DNA of 38,208 nucleotides from Nocardia kruczakiae NBRC 101016 (GCF_001612965.1 NZ_BDBL01000061.1:1-38208); one strand, 5' to 3'; counted from the stretch's first letter, positions 17,228 to 24,350 are shown. Notes: a model not told the origin generated them from the letters alone. Translations and numbers: made by a program.

Positions 17228-18271
17228 TCAACCGAACAACGCCAACTGCGGGTCGGACCGTATTGCCTGCACGTCACCGTCCGGCTCGGAGGGGCCGGCG
17301 GCCCGGCCCCGCGCCGGTAGGTCCCGGTGCCGATCGAGCCGATACCGGGCCAGCAGCGGATCCACTCGCTGCCGTAACCACGCAGAGTACTCCGGTGTGA
17401 CGTACGCCCCACGACCGTACAACTGCCGGTATCGCCGCAGCAGCGCCGGGTGATGTTCGGCCAGCCATTCCAGGAACCAGCCCCGGGTACTTCCGCGCAG
17501 ATGCATGGGCAGCACGGTGGCCCGCGCCCCGCCGGACGCCGCGATCGCGCCGAGTAATCGATGTAGATGGTCGACGTCGTCGGTGAGATACGGGATGACG
17601 GGAGCCACCATCACGTTCACGTCGAATCCGGCCTCGGCCAGCGACCGCACCAGTTCCAGCCGCGCCCGGGGGCCGGGCGTACCCGGCTCGACCGCGCGAT
17701 GCAGTTCCTCGTCGACCGTCGCGATCGACACCGCCAGACTCACCGGGACCACCCGGGCCGCTTCCACCAACAGTGGCAGGTCCCGCCGCAGCAGCGTGCC
17801 CTTGGTGAGGATGGAGAACGGCGTATCCGCGTCGGTGAGGGCGGCGATGATCCCCGGCATCAGGCGGTAACGCCCCTCGGCCCGCTGGTAGGGATCGGTG
17901 TTGGTGCCCAGCGCGACCGGGTCGCGCCGCCACGAGCGGCGGCGCAATTCCTGGCGCAGCACCGCGGCCACGTTCGTCTTCACCACGATCTGGGTGTCGA
18001 AATCACGCCCGGCATCCAGGTCCAGATATTCGTGGGTGGGGCGGGCGAAGCAGTACCTGCAGGCGTGTGAACAGCCGCGCATCGGATTGATCGTCCATTC
18101 GAACGGCACCGCCGAACGCTGCGGCACCTTGTTCAGCGCACTCTTGCACAGCACTTCATGGAAGGTGACGCCCTCGAAGTCCGGCGTCTGCACGCTGCGG
18201 ACGAATCCGGCACGCTCCAGCCCTGGGAGCGCGCCGTCATCGGCTGCCGGGTTCTGGTTCTGCCATCGCAC
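17228..18271 (-). CDS. Rv2578c-type radical SAM protein with C-terminal clamp-binding-like motif
   Basis: 347 residues, GTG start at 18271. The iron-sulfur/SAM motif is the CxxxCxxC in RGCSHACRYCFARP (Cys67, Cys71, Cys74), preceded by NPMRG; this is the spore photoproduct lyase-like branch that includes Rv2578c. Further typical pieces are SILTKGTLLRRDLPLL and MVAPVIPYLTDD. The last residues, DPQLALFG, contain QLALF (342-346), close to the bacterial beta-clamp binding consensus QL[SD]LF, in an otherwise low-complexity tail. A perfect SOS box overlaps its probable promoter. No ribosome site is seen before the GTG, and a TTGACA lies where a -35 for a leaderless transcript would be. I infer a role in DNA damage repair; the reaction is unknown. 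Confidence 0.9.
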   Translation of the reverse strand: MRWQNQNPAADDGALPGLERAGFVRSVQTPDFEGVTFHEVLCKSALNKVPQRSAVPFEWTINPMRGCSHACRYCFARPTHEYLDLDAGRDFDTQIVVKTNVAAVLRQELRRRSWRRDPVALGTNTDPYQRAEGRYRLMPGIIAALTDADTPFSILTKGTLLRRDLPLLVEAARVVPVSLAVSIATVDEELHRAVEPGTPGPRARLELVRSLAEAGFDVNVMVAPVIPYLTDDVDHLHRLLGAIAASGGARATVLPMHLRGSTRGWFLEWLAEHHPALLRRYRQLYGRGAYVTPEYSAWLRQRVDPLLARYRLDRHRDLPARGRAAGPSEPDGDVQAIRSDPQLALFG

Positions 18272-18277
18272 CCGTCC

Positions 18278-18306
18278 AGTCGAACACCCGTTCGATACGA
18301 TGTCAA
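18278..18306 (-). promoter_or_regulatory. Probable promoter of the radical SAM gene (leaderless)
   Basis: On the minus strand a perfect -35 TTGACA (18306-18301), 17 bases, then TCGACT (18283-18278) as a weak -10. Six bases separate it from the GTG start at 18271, so transcription could begin at the start codon. The SOS box lies between the two elements and overlaps the -10. Confidence 0.5.
18280..18295. promoter_or_regulatory. LexA (SOS) box
   Basis: TCGAACACCCGTTCGA is an exact match to the actinobacterial/Gram-positive LexA site TCGAAC-N4-GTTCGA, with perfect 6-bp dyad arms. It lies 8 bases upstream of the GTG of the radical SAM gene and 66 bases past the 3' end of the leftward epimerase gene that lies upstream, so only the radical SAM gene is correctly placed to be controlled. 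Confidence 0.85.
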
Positions 18307-18361
18307 GGACAGCGCCACGCCCGCACCCCGTTCATGCCGCGGCGCCGTCCCGGAAGGACCG

Positions 18362-19354
18362 TCAGGCCATGCTGCTCGCGACCGTACGCACCGGCTCGCC
18401 CTTGTAGAAGGCCACCAGGTCACGCACGGTTTCCTCGGTCGGACGCGGCAGGTAGCCGAGTTCGGTCCGCGCCTTGGTCCCGTCGATCTCGGGTGCCGAC
18501 AGCAGCGCTCCCATCGCCGCCCGCGACACCCGGTCGCTGCCGAGCATCTTCCCGATCGGTTCCAGCACCGGTAGCGCCCCGGAGATCACCTTGGCCGGAA
18601 TGGCGAAGCGCGGCCCCCGCTTCCCGTTGACCTGGGCGGCGAGCTGGGTGACCTCGAGCATCGTCACCATTGCCCCGGAAAGCAGATAGTTCTCGCCGGT
18701 ACGCCCGCGCTCGCCCGCGAGAATCAGGCCGGTGGCGACGTCACGCACGTCGACCAGATCGAATCCGCCGCCGATCATCACCGGCACCCGGCCGCGCGCG
18801 GCATCCCACAGCGTCGTGTTGATCCGGGAATCGGAGTGGTCGACCGGGCCGTAGACGCCGGTCGGATTGCAGATCACGGCGTCCAGACCCCGATCGACGA
18901 CCGCACGCAATTCCACCTCGCCCTGGAATTTGGATCGGTCGTAGACGGGCAACGCCGGATCGACGGAGCGCGGCGCGTTCTCGTCGATGCGGCCACCACA
19001 GCTGTACTGGTTGAAGGCGTGGATCGAACTGGCGTGCACCATGCGCCGGGCGCCGACCGCCAGCGCGGCTTCGGCCACCACGCGCACACCTTCGGTGTTC
19101 ACCCGCCAGGCCAGGTCGTTGCGATGCGCCAGGGTGATCACGGCGACCAGGTGGTAGACCACCTCCGCTCCGGCCAGAGCCGAACGCATCGATGCCGGGT
19201 CCAGCACGTCGCCGCTCACCCAGGTCACACTCGGATCCGTTGCGCCGGAGGGCCGAACCCGATCGATGGCGGCCACTTCGTGACCGCGCTCCACCAGCTG
19301 GTGAAGCAGATTCGTGCCAAGGAAGCCGGCTGCGCCGGTGACTGCGACCTTCAT
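18362..19354 (-). CDS. NAD-dependent epimerase/dehydratase (extended SDR; possible 3-beta-hydroxysteroid dehydrogenase-like)
   Basis: 330 residues from the ATG at 19354. The Rossmann start MKVAVTGAAGFLGTNLLHQL carries the extended-SDR TGxxGxxG motif, and Asp37 in AAIDRV suggests NAD preference. The active site is a Ser with YDRSK (YxxxK), followed by NPTGVYGP. The overall pattern is like 3-beta-HSD/dihydroflavonol reductase-type enzymes. The upstream region carries two tandem KstR-type boxes and a TATATT -10 about 8 bases from the ATG, with no ribosome site, so a leaderless transcript is likely. The KstR boxes suggest a role in sterol metabolism, but the substrate is not shown by sequence. 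Confidence 0.88.
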   Translation of the reverse strand: MKVAVTGAAGFLGTNLLHQLVERGHEVAAIDRVRPSGATDPSVTWVSGDVLDPASMRSALAGAEVVYHLVAVITLAHRNDLAWRVNTEGVRVVAEAALAVGARRMVHASSIHAFNQYSCGGRIDENAPRSVDPALPVYDRSKFQGEVELRAVVDRGLDAVICNPTGVYGPVDHSDSRINTTLWDAARGRVPVMIGGGFDLVDVRDVATGLILAGERGRTGENYLLSGAMVTMLEVTQLAAQVNGKRGPRFAIPAKVISGALPVLEPIGKMLGSDRVSRAAMGALLSAPEIDGTKARTELGYLPRPTEETVRDLVAFYKGEPVRTVASSMA

Positions 19355-19362
19355 GCGACGAG

Positions 19363-19391
19363 AATATAGAACCCGTTCTAATTTGCAACAA
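19363..19391 (-). promoter_or_regulatory. Probable leaderless promoter of the epimerase gene
   Basis: The minus strand shows TTGTTG (19391-19386), 17 bases, TATATT (19368-19363), then 8 bases to the ATG at 19354. The two KstR-type boxes cover the -35 and the spacer, the position expected for repression. Confidence 0.5.
19367..19380. promoter_or_regulatory. KstR-type box 1
   Basis: TAGAACCCGTTCTA matches the mycobacterial KstR consensus TnnAACnnGTTnnA at every fixed position, with perfect 6-bp arms. It lies 12 bases upstream of the epimerase ATG. Confidence 0.75.
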
Positions 19392-19397
19392 GTTCTA
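19384..19397. promoter_or_regulatory. KstR-type box 2
   Basis: TGCAACAAGTTCTA also matches TnnAACnnGTTnnA at every fixed position. It follows box 1 after 3 bases (17 bases centre to centre). Confidence 0.65.
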
Positions 19398-19432
19398 GTT
19401 TGTCGGACTCGAATCGCGTCGGCCGGGTCGGT

Positions 19433-19438
19433 TATATT
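19433..19438 (+). promoter_or_regulatory. Possible -10 element of the EspC-like gene
   Basis: TATATT about 92 bases before the ATG at 19531 is the best -10-like hexamer on this strand in the divergent region; the corresponding -35 is weak. Tentative. Confidence 0.3.
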
Positions 19439-19530
19439 GAGCCCAGCCCAGCCTCCGGTCGACGCCCGGTCGCCGAGGCTTGTTCGACGTTGACGACTGA
19501 GTTGACCACGATGATTGGGGGGCAAGTTCG

Positions 19531-19854
19531 ATGAGCGATCTCACCGCCGACCAGAGCGCGATCAGCGCGTTCGGGGCGACACATCAGAGCATCGGAACCG
19601 AAATCGCCGGCGCGGCCAATATGGATACCGCGACGCACGTCGCCGCGATGACGCCCGTCTTCGGGCTCATCGGGGCCGACTACCTGGCGATGTTCGCGGC
19701 GGCGCAGGTCTTGCACTGCAGCGATGTCAACGATCTGTCGGCCAAATGTAATCACTTGGGGCAGTCCGCATTCGGCACCGTCGCGATCCTCGGCGACAAC
19801 GACGCAGCCGCCGCCGGCACCCTGGGCGCCATCGGCAACGCGATCGGAGGCTGA
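19531..19854 (+). CDS. EspC-like type VII secretion target
   Basis: 107 residues. ATG at 19531 with a GGGGGG ribosome site. The small all-helical layout (MSDLTADQSAISAFGATHQSI ... PVFGLIGADYLAMFAAAQ ... DVNDLSAKCNHLGQSA ... ILGDND) is like the EspC/ESX secretion-associated family. That family consists of WXG100-like helical hairpins exported by type VII secretion, usually together with a larger partner. Met/Ala-rich helices and two cysteines (in VLHCSDV and AKCNHL) are visible. There is no signal peptide. It is 3 bases upstream of the 556-residue gene, so the two are co-translated and probably form a secreted complex. No ESX core gene (EccC etc.) is in the window, so the secretion machine must be elsewhere. 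Confidence 0.78.
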   Translation: MSDLTADQSAISAFGATHQSIGTEIAGAANMDTATHVAAMTPVFGLIGADYLAMFAAAQVLHCSDVNDLSAKCNHLGQSAFGTVAILGDNDAAAAGTLGAIGNAIGG

Positions 19855-19857
19855 TCG

Positions 19858-21528
19858 GTGCACACCATCGGTTCCGGTACCGACAGCGGCGTCATCGCCG
19901 CACCGGCCGCCCCCGCGCCCGACACCTCACCGATCGCGCCCGCCGCACCGGTCTCCCTCCCGGACGCCACGCCGGCCTCGGCCGCACAGCAGGGTCCGAT
20001 CACCGACATTCCGCTCCCGCAGCTGCCGCCGGATACGCCGCCCGCCTCGGCGCCGGCCTTCACCACCGCGCGGAAAGAGTTCGAGGACAACGGTTCCCAC
20101 GGAATCGGCGCTCCGCACCTGCCCGGCGGGGGTTCCGGCGCCCCCGATGCCGGTGACGGCCACCCCGCAGTGCTGGGCGACGCCGCGTCGCCGCTGCTCG
20201 GCGCGGGCCACGACGCGTTGCATCAGGCCGCCGGTGCGGTCGGCGGGGTACCCGGCGCGCAGCATGTGCTCGACGGCGCCCAGGCCGCACTGAATCAGGC
20301 GCCCGCCGCACTCGACGGTGCCGCCGGTGCGGTCCAGCAGGCCGCTGCCCCGGTCGCCGCGGCAGTGCCGGCGAATCTGCCACCGATGTTCGCCGATCCG
20401 GTGGCCGCGCTGATGAGCGGTATGGCGCTGCCCGCGCTGCCGGGGATCGACGTGCTGTTCAAGCCGTTCCTCGACCTGCTGTCGAGTTTCGGCACCGGCG
20501 TGATGGGGGCACTCAATCCGGCCGATCTGCTCAGCCAGTCCTCACAGGTCATCCAGAGCGCCATGCAGATCGGTATGGGTGCGAAGAAGTCGGTCGAGCA
20601 GGTCTGGCAGGGCCAGTCGGCCACCAGCGCCCAGACCGCGGGCCGGCAGGTGCAGGCCCACGGCGAGGACGCCAGCCAGCGCGGCTTCGACATCTCGAAA
20701 CTCACCGACGAAGCCGCGGCGGTGGTGCAGCGCGGCAACGTCCAGCTCACTCAGGTCGCCCAGTCCTTCGCGACCCAGGCCGGCGCGCTCGCGCCCGTCG
20801 CCTTCACTCCCCCGGGCCAGGCCACGCTGATCGCCGCGGCCACCGAACATCTCGGCCAGGCGGTCACGATCGTGAACGCCACCCGAGGCGAATTGGGGGG
20901 CTACACAGGCCAATTGGCGAACGTGGTCAACCAGCTCGCGGGCCAGTACGCACCGCAGGCGGCCGATGCCGCGCAGGCGGTGGCGCAGAACGTCGGACAG
21001 CCCATCGTGGAGCAGGCCCAGAGCCTCCTGTCGGGCGGGGGCGCGGACACCCAGGCCGCCGGTCTCGGTGACCTGAGCGGTTCCGGGCTGTCCGGGACTT
21101 CGACGCATGCCAGCGCCTTCGGTGGTAACGGCGCGCACCCGGGGTCGATGAGCGGCAGTGGCGGCGGCGCGCTGAGCGGCCTCACCGGAGGACTCGGCGC
21201 CACCGCCTCCGGTGGCGGCGCGGCGGCCAAGCCCGGCCTCGGGTCCGCGATGCCCGGCGCCCGCCCCGGGATCCCCGGGATGCCGTTCGGCCCTGGCATG
21301 CCCGGTACGCCCGGCCAGGGCACGCCCGGTTCGGGTTTCATGGGCGGCGGCACACCGGCGGCCGGGCAGCGCAACGCCGACGACGATCGCGGCCGCACGG
21401 TGCAGAACTACCAGAGCCTCACCGGCAACACCGACCTCACCGGCCCGCTGGGAGAGACCACCCCCGAGGTCATCGGCCAGACCCATTCCGACGAGCTCAT
21501 CAGCGATTACGAGAACGACCAGCTCTGA
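19858..21528 (+). CDS. Large Ala/Pro/Gly-rich partner of the EspC-like protein (EspA-like layout)
   Basis: 556 residues, GTG start at 19858, 3 bases after the stop of the EspC-like gene. Residues 1-110 are Pro/Ala-rich and disordered. About 110-400 are helical, with hydrophobic GVMGALNPADLLSQSS and a W-x-G at 250-252 (EQVWQGQSA) inside a long helical stretch, as in WXG-type T7SS substrates. About 400-510 are Gly/Pro-rich with a collagen-like run (GMPGTPGQGTPGSG). The last ~45 residues are acidic and end YENDQL. There is no signal peptide. The pair with an EspC-like protein recalls mycobacterial EspC-EspA, but I see no convincing sequence identity to EspA, so the role is inferred from layout. 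A 12-bp hairpin follows the gene. Confidence 0.7.
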   Translation: MHTIGSGTDSGVIAAPAAPAPDTSPIAPAAPVSLPDATPASAAQQGPITDIPLPQLPPDTPPASAPAFTTARKEFEDNGSHGIGAPHLPGGGSGAPDAGDGHPAVLGDAASPLLGAGHDALHQAAGAVGGVPGAQHVLDGAQAALNQAPAALDGAAGAVQQAAAPVAAAVPANLPPMFADPVAALMSGMALPALPGIDVLFKPFLDLLSSFGTGVMGALNPADLLSQSSQVIQSAMQIGMGAKKSVEQVWQGQSATSAQTAGRQVQAHGEDASQRGFDISKLTDEAAAVVQRGNVQLTQVAQSFATQAGALAPVAFTPPGQATLIAAATEHLGQAVTIVNATRGELGGYTGQLANVVNQLAGQYAPQAADAAQAVAQNVGQPIVEQAQSLLSGGGADTQAAGLGDLSGSGLSGTSTHASAFGGNGAHPGSMSGSGGGALSGLTGGLGATASGGGAAAKPGLGSAMPGARPGIPGMPFGPGMPGTPGQGTPGSGFMGGGTPAAGQRNADDDRGRTVQNYQSLTGNTDLTGPLGETTPEVIGQTHSDELISDYENDQL

Positions 21529-21560
21529 TCGCCGCGGCGCGGCAGCCGCATCGTCGCACC

Positions 21561-21592
21561 GGATGGCCCGGACCGTATGGTCCGGGCCATTC
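21561..21592 (+). terminator. Terminator hairpin after the type VII pair
   Basis: ATGGCCCGGACC-GTAT-GGTCCGGGCCAT (21563-21590) is a perfect 12-bp stem with a 4-base loop, extendable by a G-T and a G-C pair, 34 bases after the stop at 21528. Confidence 0.85.
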
Positions 21593-21610
21593 CGCGTCGG
21601 GAGCCGGACT

Positions 21611-21624
21611 TAGAACAGGTTCAT
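21611..21624. promoter_or_regulatory. Degenerate KstR-like site
   Basis: TAGAACAGGTTCAT matches TnnAACnnGTTnnA except for the last base. It lies 113 bases upstream of the LLM oxidoreductase ATG. Weak on its own. Confidence 0.35.
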
Positions 21625-21686
21625 TCGACCGATCAGTGGTCGAACTCGGGACAACGCACTGCCTATCCCACTAGGATCGCCAGCAC

Positions 21687-21706
21687 AACTAGAATCTGTT
21701 CTAGTT
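21687..21706. promoter_or_regulatory. Palindrome resembling a KstR box upstream of the LLM oxidoreductase
   Basis: AACTAGAA-TCTG-TTCTAGTT has perfect 8-bp arms. The core TAGAATCTGTTCTA (21690-21703) differs from the KstR consensus at one fixed position (AAT for AAC). It ends 30 bases before the ATG at 21737, where a repressor would sit over a promoter. Confidence 0.55.
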
Positions 21707-21736
21707 TCATATCGGCAACACCCGAGAGGACCACCG

Positions 21737-22606
21737 ATGCGTTTCACCTACGCGGAGGCGATGACCGATCCGGCGCACTACGTACCGCTGGCACAGGCCG
21801 CGGAGGCGGCCGGATTCCACAGTATGACCATCGCCGACAGCGTCGCCTATCCCGCGGAGTCGGATTCGACCTATCCGTACACCCCGGACGGCAACCGGGA
21901 ATTCCTCGACGGTAAGCCGTTCATCGAGGCGTTCATCCTCTCCGCGGCACTGGCCGCGGTGACCACCACGCTGCGGTTCACGCCCTTCGTGGTGAAGCTG
22001 CCGATCCGCCCGCCGGTGCTGGTGGCCAAACAGGCCGCCTCCCTGGCCTACCTCAGCGGCAACCGCTTCTCGCTGGGGGTCGGGATCAGCCCGTGGCCCG
22101 AGGACTTCCAGATCATGGGCGTGCCGTTCGAGCGGCGCGGCAAGCGCATGGACGAATGCATCGAAATCGTCCGTGGCCTCTCCCGCGGCGAGTACTTCGA
22201 ATACCACGGCGAGTTCTACGACATTCCGAAGATCAAGATCACCCCGGGCGCCACCGAACCGCTCCCGATCCTCGTCGGCGGGCACAGCGATGCCGCGCTC
22301 CGACGCGCCGTGCGCCTGTGCGACGGCTGGATGCACGCCGGCGGCGACCCCGAGGATCTCGACCGCATGCTCGCCCGGCTGAACGAATTGCGTTCCGAGC
22401 GTGACGCATCCACGCCGTTCGAGATCCACGCGGCCTCGCTGGACGCCTACACCACCGACGGCATCAAACGGCTCGAGGACAAGGGCGTCACCGACGTGAT
22501 CGTCGGCTTCCGCTACCCGTACGTCGCCGGCGACGACACCGAACCGCTCGCGGACAAGATCGCGCATCTGGAGAAGTACGCGGAGAAGGTCATCGCCAAG
22601 GTGTGA
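21737..22606 (+). CDS. F420-type luciferase-like (LLM) oxidoreductase
   Basis: 289 residues. ATG at 21737 with a GAGAGGA ribosome site. A TIM-barrel LLM protein of the TIGR03619-like group: MRFTYAEAMTDPAHYVPLAQAAEAAGFHSMTIADSVAYP at the N-terminus, FTPFVVKLPIRPPVLVAKQAASLAYLSGNRFSLGVGISPWPEDF (the barrel core with GVGxxPWP), the R-RGKRMDECIEIVRGL helix, and ILVGGHSDAALRRAVRLCDGWMHAG near the C-terminus. These features indicate a flavin- or, in actinobacteria, deazaflavin F420-dependent enzyme; the cofactor cannot be settled by eye. Substrate unknown. The palindrome resembling a KstR box just upstream hints at sterol or related lipid catabolism, where an F420-type enzyme (Rv3520c) is also known in M. 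tuberculosis. Confidence 0.88.
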   Translation: MRFTYAEAMTDPAHYVPLAQAAEAAGFHSMTIADSVAYPAESDSTYPYTPDGNREFLDGKPFIEAFILSAALAAVTTTLRFTPFVVKLPIRPPVLVAKQAASLAYLSGNRFSLGVGISPWPEDFQIMGVPFERRGKRMDECIEIVRGLSRGEYFEYHGEFYDIPKIKITPGATEPLPILVGGHSDAALRRAVRLCDGWMHAGGDPEDLDRMLARLNELRSERDASTPFEIHAASLDAYTTDGIKRLEDKGVTDVIVGFRYPYVAGDDTEPLADKIAHLEKYAEKVIAKV

Positions 22607-22631
22607 TCGGCGGCGCGAGCGGTCGATCGGC

Positions 22632-23639
22632 TCAGCCGCGCTTGGCGAAGCCGAGATCGATCACCGCCTCGCGCTCGGCCGCGAGTTCGGCGACGCTGAG
22701 ATCGATACGCTCACGCGAGAATTCGCCGATCTCCAGATCCGGCACGATCGAGTATTCACCACCGGCACACGTCACCGGGAACGAACTGATGAGCCCTTCC
22801 GGCACCCCGTAGGAGCCGTCGGAAGGCACCGCCATCGACACCCAGTCACCGGCCGCGGTGCCCAGCACCCAATCGTGAATGTGGTCGATGGCCGCACTCG
22901 CCGCACTGGCCGCCGAGGACGCTCCGCGTGCGGCGATGATCGCAGTACCGCGCTGCTGGACGGTGGGGATGAAGGTCTCGCGCACCCAGGCCGGATCGTC
23001 GATTACGCGATCGGCCGGTCGCCCGCCGATCAGGGTGTGGCTGATATCCGGATACTGCGTCGCGGAGTGGTTGCCCCACACCGTCATTCGCGTGATCGAC
23101 GAGCCCGGGGCGCCGCTGCGCGCCGCGAGCTGGGCGATGGCCCGGTTGTGGTCGAGGCGGGTCAGCGCGGTGAAGCGCGCCGCGGGCACGTCGGGCGCGT
23201 TGCTCATCGCGATGAAGGCGTTGGTATTGGCCGGATTTCCGACCACCAGCACCTTCACATCGTCGGCCGCGCTGGCGTTGATGGCCGCCCCCTGATCGGT
23301 GAAGATCGGGCCGTTGGCCGCCAGCAGATCCGAACGTTCCATCCCGGCGGTGCGCGGACGGGCGCCGACCAGGACGGCGACCGAGGCGCCGTCGAATCCC
23401 ACCCACGGATCGTCGCTGATGTCGATCGATTCGAGCAGCGGGAAAGCGCCGTCCTCGAGCTCCATCGCCACCCCTTCGACGGCGCCGACGGCCGCCGGGA
23501 TCTCCAGCAACCGCAGGCGCACCGGTGTCCGCGGCCCGAGCATGGCGCCGGAGGCGATGCGGAACAGAAGCCCGTAGGCGATCTGACCGGCGGCTCCGGT
23601 GACGGTGACGGTCACGGGCGTGCGGGCGGCATGGCTCAC
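22632..23639 (-). CDS. mdh: Malate dehydrogenase
   Basis: 335 residues; GTG start at 23639 with AAGGAG seven bases upstream. NAD-dependent oxidation of malate to oxaloacetate in the citric acid cycle. The Rossmann motif TVTGAAGQIAYGLLFRIASG begins at about residue 12, and Glu/Leu at LLEIPAAVGAVEGVAMELEDGAFP fits NAD-binding. The substrate arginine loop is GARPRTAGMERSDLL, VVGNPANTN follows, LTRLDHNRA carries the second Arg/Asp, and the catalytic His is in WGNHSATQYPD. This is the cytosolic-MDH-like form used by actinobacteria. Complete. It is convergent with the LLM gene, 25 bases apart. Confidence 0.97.
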   Translation of the reverse strand: MSHAARTPVTVTVTGAAGQIAYGLLFRIASGAMLGPRTPVRLRLLEIPAAVGAVEGVAMELEDGAFPLLESIDISDDPWVGFDGASVAVLVGARPRTAGMERSDLLAANGPIFTDQGAAINASAADDVKVLVVGNPANTNAFIAMSNAPDVPAARFTALTRLDHNRAIAQLAARSGAPGSSITRMTVWGNHSATQYPDISHTLIGGRPADRVIDDPAWVRETFIPTVQQRGTAIIAARGASSAASAASAAIDHIHDWVLGTAAGDWVSMAVPSDGSYGVPEGLISSFPVTCAGGEYSIVPDLEIGEFSRERIDLSVAELAAEREAVIDLGFAKRG

Positions 23640-23811
23640 GACAACTCCTTGTTCACGAGAACTCGACGGTCGGCTTCGATCTTCACCCTAACGACCCTCA
23701 CCGGCCGAACCCCCTCACCGTGAGCAACCAGACAGCTCGAGCGGATCCCTACCGTCCCGCAATCGTTTTCGATGATCCGTCCGGCGGGCTCGCCCGTCGT
23801 CTGCACACGCG

Positions 23812-23843
23812 GAAGGGGTGCCACCCCCCGGCGGCACCCCTTC
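23812..23843 (-). terminator. Terminator after the small secreted peptide gene
   Basis: GAAGGGGTGCC / GGCACCCCTTC is a perfect 11-bp stem with a 10-base C-rich loop, starting 10 bases after the stop of the leftward 59-residue gene. Confidence 0.8.
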
Positions 23844-23853
23844 TCGCGATAGC

Positions 23854-24033
23854 TCAGATGCACCAGACGACACTGCCCAAGGGGAAGCAGATCGCGACGG
23901 AACCGTCGATATCGCTGGCCGTCGGAGAGGTGCTCGATGGGCTCGCGGCAGATGCGGCGGGGGCGACGACGGCGCCGAGGGCCACTGCGAGGGCGGCAAC
24001 AGCGGCCGCTTTACGGAATTTGATGGTGTGCAT
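23854..24033 (-). CDS. Small secreted peptide with a C-terminal two-cysteine loop
   Basis: 59 residues, too short for many gene finders. It begins MHTIKFRKAAAVAALAVALG with a classical signal peptide (Lys/Arg start, Ala/Val/Leu core, then APAASA as the likely cleavage site near residue 29). The predicted mature part is about 30 residues, Ser/Thr/Pro-rich and acidic, and ends AICFPLGSVVWCI with Cys49 and Cys58 that could form a disulfide loop. GAAGGG lies upstream of the ATG at 24033, and a clean terminator hairpin follows the stop, so start, signal and end all agree. Small secreted proteins ending in a C-x8-C hydrophobic loop are known to me in Nocardia-type genomes only as hypotheticals. Function unknown. 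Confidence 0.75.
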   Translation of the reverse strand: MHTIKFRKAAAVAALAVALGAVVAPAASAASPSSTSPTASDIDGSVAICFPLGSVVWCI

Positions 24034-24333
24034 GACGAACCCTTCGTTGGAACTCTTTTCGATCCTGGAAACCTTCCAAGTCTCAGTGTTCGCTGCGCGC
24101 CGGAGTATTACTAGACACGAAAGGTCAAACCCAAGCCGGTTCGGGTACCAGTGTGGTCACAGGCCCGCCATACGACCGAACCTCGACCGAGCCAGAGTAA
24201 GCCGAAAAGTTGCTGACCGGGGTGGATGTCGAAAAGGCCGCCCGCGCCGCCACGGCCGCGCTCGTTACCGGACGGTGACCCCATATCGTTCATGCCGCGC
24301 ACCGCAGCGGCGAACTACGTCCGTTTCGCCTGG
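24034..24333. other. 300-base non-coding gap
   Basis: This stretch between the small peptide gene and the membrane-protein gene holds the peptide gene's ribosome site and leader (near 24040-24060), and a TTGACC ... TAGTAATACT stretch on the minus strand around 24095-24125 that may be its promoter, though the spacing is not canonical. I see no other gene; short open frames here lack start context. Confidence 0.5.
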
Positions 24334-24350
24334 AGCGTGACGTTCACGCT
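24334..24350 (-). terminator. Small hairpin overlapping the stop of the membrane-protein gene
   Basis: AGCGTGA-CGT-TCACGCT is a perfect 7-bp stem with a 3-base loop. The TGA stop at 24346-24344 lies within it. Short, so only moderately convincing. Confidence 0.45.

Noticed and set aside
18296..18320. A PafBC/RecA-NDp-type promoter upstream of the radical SAM gene
   Set aside because: CTGTCCTTG resembles TTGTCRGTG, but the spacing to a TANNNT element is not right; the TTGACA plus SOS box reading fits better.
24111..24302. A 63-residue leftward open frame in the gap before the membrane-protein gene
   Set aside because: No ribosome site, Gly/Arg-rich composition without signal or domain, and no relation to the neighbours.
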